Positions 4,534 through 5,591 of a DNA stretch of 5,591 nucleotides are shown piece by piece (the stretch's first letter is position 1; every line of letters starts with the position of its first letter). The notes under the pieces are model-generated. The model had not been told where the DNA came from and searched no databases. It worked only from the letters and a program-made list of their open reading frames with translations. This stretch comes from Chitinophaga pinensis. GTDB lineage: Bacteria > Bacteroidota > Bacteroidia > Chitinophagales > Chitinophagaceae. Location: contig CAMBGO010000161.1 of the NCBI GenBank assembly GCA_945866165.1, positions 1 through 5,591 on the forward strand. Direction: 5' to 3'. The position numbers were made by a program, and so were the translations under genes.

Positions 4534-5403
4534 ATGTCAAAAGCTATAAAAAAAACAAAAAACACACATAATAAAAAAGTACTCCCAATTGCCATTCAAG
4601 GCTTTGAAGGTAGTTTCCACCAAGTGGCTGCCAAAGAATTTTATGGATCAAAAGTTAAGATTCTTCCCTGTGTTACTTTTTCAGAACTCATAACCCATGC
4701 TTCAAATGCCAAGAAAACGAACGGTGGTATCATGGCAATTGAAAATTCCATTGCTGGGAGTATTTTACCCAATTATAATCTCTTGCAAAAATCAAGTCTT
4801 TATGTCCTAGGAGAAGTATATCTACAAATTGACCAACACTTAATGGTTAATCCTGGTGTAAAACTCAAAGATATTACTGAAGTACATTCCCATCCAATGG
4901 CACTTCAACAATGTCTTGGTTTTTTGAACAAGCATCCATGGAAATTAATTGAAACAGAAGATACCGCACTTAGTGCAAAAAAAATTCACAGTAAAAAAAG
5001 TAAACACATCGCAGCGATTGCCAGTAAGTTGGCAGCAGAGATGTTTGAACTTAATATAATTGTTCCCAAGATCAATGATGTAAAAGATAACTATACCAGA
5101 TTTTTGGTATTGGGACAGGATAAGGTAGTTGTTGAAGGCGCTAATAAGGCCTCAATAAATTTTGTCACTAATCATATGATGGGAAGCCTTGCTAAGGTTT
5201 TAACTGCAATTGCTTCACAAGGAGTTAATCTTAGCAAGCTGCAGTCATTCCCTCTCGCAGGAAGCCAGTTTAAATATGGTTTTCATGCTGACATGGAATT
5301 TGAAAATGCAGACCAGTTAAAGTTGGCATTAAAAGAGATTAAAGCCCTCACAAAGGAAATAAGAATTCTTGGGGTTTATAAAAAAGGAAAATTCAACGCA
5401 TAA
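4534..5403 (+). CDS. pheA: prephenate dehydratase with C-terminal ACT domain
   Basis: A 289-residue cytoplasmic enzyme that decarboxylates and dehydrates prephenate to phenylpyruvate, the committed step to phenylalanine. The catalytic domain spans about residues 17-194: GFEGSFHQVAAKEF (23-36), MAIENSIAGSI (67-77), HSHPMALQQC (118-127) and NYTRFLVLG (186-194), where Thr188 of the TRF motif is the known key residue. The ACT domain (about 206-285) carries GSLAKVL (217-223) in place of the GALA motif. The usual ESRP phenylalanine-binding motif is replaced by QSFP (237-240), so feedback inhibition may differ. There is no chorismate mutase domain, unlike the enterobacterial fused PheA. The start is the only in-frame ATG before the domain and gives a lysine-rich 16-residue extension. 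The gene sits directly behind the Phe/Tyr attenuator and three bases before an aminotransferase gene, so expression should rise when Phe or Tyr is short. Confidence 0.94.
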   Translation: MSKAIKKTKNTHNKKVLPIAIQGFEGSFHQVAAKEFYGSKVKILPCVTFSELITHASNAKKTNGGIMAIENSIAGSILPNYNLLQKSSLYVLGEVYLQIDQHLMVNPGVKLKDITEVHSHPMALQQCLGFLNKHPWKLIETEDTALSAKKIHSKKSKHIAAIASKLAAEMFELNIIVPKINDVKDNYTRFLVLGQDKVVVEGANKASINFVTNHMMGSLAKVLTAIASQGVNLSKLQSFPLAGSQFKYGFHADMEFENADQLKLALKEIKALTKEIRILGVYKKGKFNA

Positions 5404-5406
5404 AAA

Positions 5407-5591
5407 ATGATAGAAGTTTCGTCTAGGCTAAATGGTATCGGTGAATATTATTTTTCAACTAAACTCAAAGAAATTGAGGAGTTGAACAAGGGGGGACATG
5501 CAGTGATCAATTTGGGAATTGGTAGTCCTGATCTTCCACCACATCCTTCAGTGATTGAAGCATTGCAAACTGAATCTAGTAAGTCTAATAC
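5407..5591 (+). CDS. PLP-dependent class I/II aminotransferase, N-terminal part (3' end outside window)
   Basis: The ATG (5407-5409) opens a frame that continues to the window edge, giving 61 complete codons. The N-terminus reads MIEVSSRLNGIGEYYFSTKL, and INLGIGSPDLPPHPSVIEAL (34-53) is the conserved N-terminal signature of fold-type I aspartate/aromatic or LL-diaminopimelate-type aminotransferases. The PLP-binding lysine lies outside the window. Only three bases separate it from the pheA stop, so it is cotranscribed and probably translationally coupled. In this context it probably transaminates phenylpyruvate and/or 4-hydroxyphenylpyruvate (or prephenate), the last step to Phe and Tyr. As far as I recall, Bacteroidota often continue this cluster with prephenate dehydrogenase and a DAHP synthase/chorismate mutase; that cannot be seen here. 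Substrate is inferred from context. Confidence 0.85.
   Translation, partial: MIEVSSRLNGIGEYYFSTKLKEIEELNKGGHAVINLGIGSPDLPPHPSVIEALQTESSKSN

Overview
The window looks like a chromosomal segment of a Bacteroidota organism (Cytophagales/Sphingobacteriia/Flavobacteriia-like; I cannot place it more finely). The evidence is the AT-rich sequence, start codons without Shine-Dalgarno motifs, promoters of the Bacteroidota type (TTG about 20 bp upstream of TAnnTTTG), and the protein families. No tRNA, rRNA, CRISPR array or mobile element was seen.

Layout. (1) 1-462, plus strand: the C-terminal 153 residues of a sugar-phosphate nucleotidyltransferase. It converges on a minus-strand operon, with one bidirectional hairpin terminator between them (about 461-500). 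(2) 2197-530, minus strand: an ECF-type sigma-70 factor (GTG start), then, with stop and start codons directly abutting, a single-pass membrane protein. That protein joins an anti-sigma-like cytoplasmic N-terminus, a transmembrane helix, a short coiled coil and a trypsin/HtrA-like protease domain with a complete His-Asp-Ser triad. (3) Divergent from the sigma gene, a 59-residue lipoprotein (2337-2516) whose mature part is a low-complexity Val/Asp/Thr/Ala repeat. The shared intergenic region has an 8-bp inverted repeat (TGTAACCC / GGGTTACA) and a CRP-like palindrome. (4) 2655-4349, plus: a DEAD-box RNA helicase with a C-terminal DbpA-type RNA-binding domain, behind a TAccTTTG promoter. (5) 4354-5591, plus: an aromatic amino-acid operon, starting with prephenate dehydratase (pheA) and a class I/II aminotransferase that runs off the window.

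The most interesting element lies in the 184-bp gap between the helicase and pheA. It holds a consensus Bacteroidota promoter, a 23-codon leader ORF with seven consecutive Phe/Tyr codons (FYFYYYF), an intrinsic terminator ending 13 nt before the pheA start, and an alternative helix of about 14 bp (CGGGAT..CTT.TGTTG with CAACA.AAG..ATCCCG) that cannot coexist with the terminator. This is the architecture of a ribosome-mediated transcription attenuator. The mixed Phe and Tyr codons fit an operon expected to feed both end products. The leader ATG lies only a few bases from the predicted transcription start, so the sensor peptide may be translated from a leaderless mRNA.

Working together: region 5 is a self-regulated Phe/Tyr biosynthesis unit. 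Regions 2 and 3 look like an envelope-sensing sigma unit whose membrane regulator carries its own periplasmic protease, with a possible divergent lipoprotein target. The helicase probably serves RNA remodelling or ribosome assembly, and its transcripts may end at the pheA attenuator, since no other terminator separates them.
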